NCBI GenBank assembly: GCA_032249055.1 | Contig: JAVVGP010000049.1 | Span: 1 to 6,632 of the forward strand | DNA: 6,632 nt | Origin: SCGC-AAA471-B05 sp032249055 | Lineage (GTDB): Archaea > Thermoproteota > Thermoprotei > Gearchaeales > Gearchaeaceae | Direction of reading: 5' to 3' | In this document: piece after piece, positions 6,224 through 6,632 of the stretch | Numbering within the stretch: the first letter of the stretch is position 1 | Layout: each line of letters opens with the position of its first letter | Translations under genes and position numbers: made by a program | Notes under the pieces: model-generated | Database searches by the model: none | What the model was told of the DNA's origin: nothing | The model's input: the letters and a program-made list of their open reading frames with translations, nothing else

Positions 6224-6229
6224 CCTTCT
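6224..6229 (-). promoter_or_regulatory. Possible Shine-Dalgarno of adkA
   Basis: AGAAGG, continuing as GTT, sits six bases ahead of the adkA ATG on the - strand. It matches part of the archaeal GGAGGTGA consensus. It is the only gene start in the window with a plausible ribosome-binding site, suggesting a leadered mRNA. Confidence 0.35.
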
Positions 6230-6244
6230 TTATTTTTTTATTTA

Positions 6245-6253
6245 TTTTTAAAA
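6245..6253 (-). promoter_or_regulatory. Possible TATA element upstream of adkA
   Basis: TTTTAAAAA on the - strand is centred about 32 bases ahead of the adkA ATG. Initiation would fall near 6222-6226, leaving little room for the Shine-Dalgarno-like sequence. The whole stretch 6230-6253 is A/T-only on the coding side, so the exact element is uncertain. Confidence 0.3.
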
Positions 6254-6342
6254 TGGTGAAATTAAAAGTCTTTGCGATCCTGAAACAGGAATATGTGATA
6301 GAAGTGGAATTGAAACATTCAAGATAGGTCATTCAAGCAGAT
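6252..6342 (+). other. Unexplained less AT-rich stretch with short start-less open frame and lone CRISPR-repeat-like motif
   Basis: The spacer between adkA and the GNAT fragment (6218-6471) is mostly AT-rich and non-coding, but this part has a visibly higher G+C content. One + frame is open for 30 codons from 6252 to the TAA at 6340-6342, without an ATG/GTG/TTG at its beginning and directly preceded by a stop. It reads protein-like in the middle (LCDPETGICDRSG), yet I recognise no family. A second frame opens at ATG 6253 for 24 codons. The segment GATAGAAGTGGAATTGAAAC ends at 6316 in the GAATTGAAA[C/G] form common to crenarchaeal CRISPR repeats, but no second good copy is present. It may be a gene remnant, a small RNA or chance. 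Confidence 0.3.
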
Positions 6343-6417
6343 AAAGGAGAATCTTAATTGCTTTCGTTAAAATTTAATATCAATCTTAGCTATTTGATAA
6401 TAACTTAAATTATCTTA

Positions 6418-6436
6418 TATCCTTCAGGAAAGGATA
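6418..6436. repeat. Seven-pair inverted repeat (hairpin) downstream of the GNAT gene
   Basis: TATCCTT (6418-6424) pairs with AAGGATA (6430-6436) around a five-base loop. It lies about 36 bases beyond the GNAT stop on the - strand. No T-run follows on that strand, so a classical terminator is not supported; it could be a 3' end-stabilising structure or a protein-binding palindrome. Confidence 0.35.
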
Positions 6437-6471
6437 ATACATCATAATACGTTTTAAGATTATTCTTATGC

Positions 6472-6632
6472 TTATGCCTTATTTTTCTCACACTTTCTTC
6501 TATAGTGTACGTATTCTCTCATTATTTCGAAACCTAAAAATTTGTTCACAGCTAGAATAGGCTTATTTTCAAAGGAATTGTTTGTTGAAATCTTTAAGTA
6601 ATTAAGTTCTTTAAGCTTGTTTAAAGCTAATG
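6472..6632 (-). CDS. GNAT-family N-acetyltransferase, C-terminal part (5' end outside window)
   Basis: A - strand frame enters from the right edge and is open for 52 full codons to the TAA at 6472-6474. The visible C-terminus has the hallmark of GNAT motif B: KELNYLKISTNN, then ENKPILAVNKFLGF, then MREYVHYRR, the pattern T-x-N, N-x2-(I/M)-x3-N-x2-(L)GF and a final strand. These enzymes move an acetyl group from acetyl-CoA to an amine. The acetyl-CoA-binding motif A lies upstream and is not visible, so the substrate and any fusion are unknown. About 100 residues should be missing if the length is usual (~150). It is in the same direction as adkA but separated by 254 bases, so it is probably an independent transcript. 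The family call rests on pattern recognition of a short fragment. Confidence 0.75.
   Translation of the reverse strand, partial: LALNKLKELNYLKISTNNSFENKPILAVNKFLGFEIMREYVHYRRKCEKNKA

Noticed and set aside
6252..6342. CRISPR array
   Set aside because: Only one good repeat-like segment is visible, with no regularly spaced second copy, so an array is not supported; kept only as a low-level observation.
6380..6445. Possible - strand C/D sRNA (ATGATGT, then CTGA 11 bases later, then TTGA)
   Set aside because: Box C has a mismatch, no convincing C' box is present, and the segment is partly explained by the 6418-6436 hairpin.
1..6632. Transposase, toxin-antitoxin, restriction or other defence system
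   Set aside because: All sizeable genes have clear housekeeping or regulatory family signatures, and no insertion-sequence ends, integrase motifs or toxin folds were seen on either strand.

Overview
This window looks like archaeal chromosome, most likely from a thermophilic member of the Thermoproteota (Crenarchaeota). It is strongly AT-rich by eye. The lineage call rests on an archaeal-type (type II) glyceraldehyde-3-phosphate dehydrogenase, an archaeal-type AdkA adenylate kinase, an SCP2-like thiolase paired with a DUF35 partner, a CBS-domain protein ending in a C2H2 zinc finger, and an intron-bearing tRNA-Trp(CCA) with no encoded CCA end. TATA-box-like promoters lie about 25 bases ahead of start codons, as expected for leaderless archaeal transcripts. 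I cannot name the species or order with confidence.

Layout. On the left, the 3' part of a class II histone-deacetylase/AcuC-like amidohydrolase (+ strand, truncated by the window edge) runs tail-to-tail into a CBS/zinc-finger protein (- strand); the two stop codons share bases. A short divergent promoter region follows, then an intron-containing tRNA-Trp (+ strand). From about 1600 to 6217 all genes are on the - strand. In transcription order (right to left) they are adenylate kinase, GAPDH (gap), phosphoglycerate kinase (pgk), a thiolase, and a DUF35 OB-fold protein that overlaps the thiolase by 8 bases. At the far right, beyond about 250 bases of largely non-coding DNA, is the C-terminal end of a GNAT acetyltransferase (- strand), easily missed because it is cut by the window edge.

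How the genes fit together. gap and pgk are two bases apart and form a clear two-step glycolysis/gluconeogenesis unit (glyceraldehyde-3-phosphate to 1,3-bisphosphoglycerate to 3-phosphoglycerate). The thiolase and DUF35 protein are a typical archaeal acyl-CoA pair. Adenylate kinase balances AMP, ADP and ATP. Most of the window is housekeeping DNA, and I see no defence island, intact mobile element or convincing new multi-gene system. The most interesting signals are the tRNA-Trp intron, which carries a perfect box C and an antisense match to its own anticodon loop (a possible C/D methylation guide), the CBS-C2H2 fusion, the unusually long adenylate kinase, and an unexplained stretch at 6252-6342 that includes a lone CRISPR-repeat-like motif.
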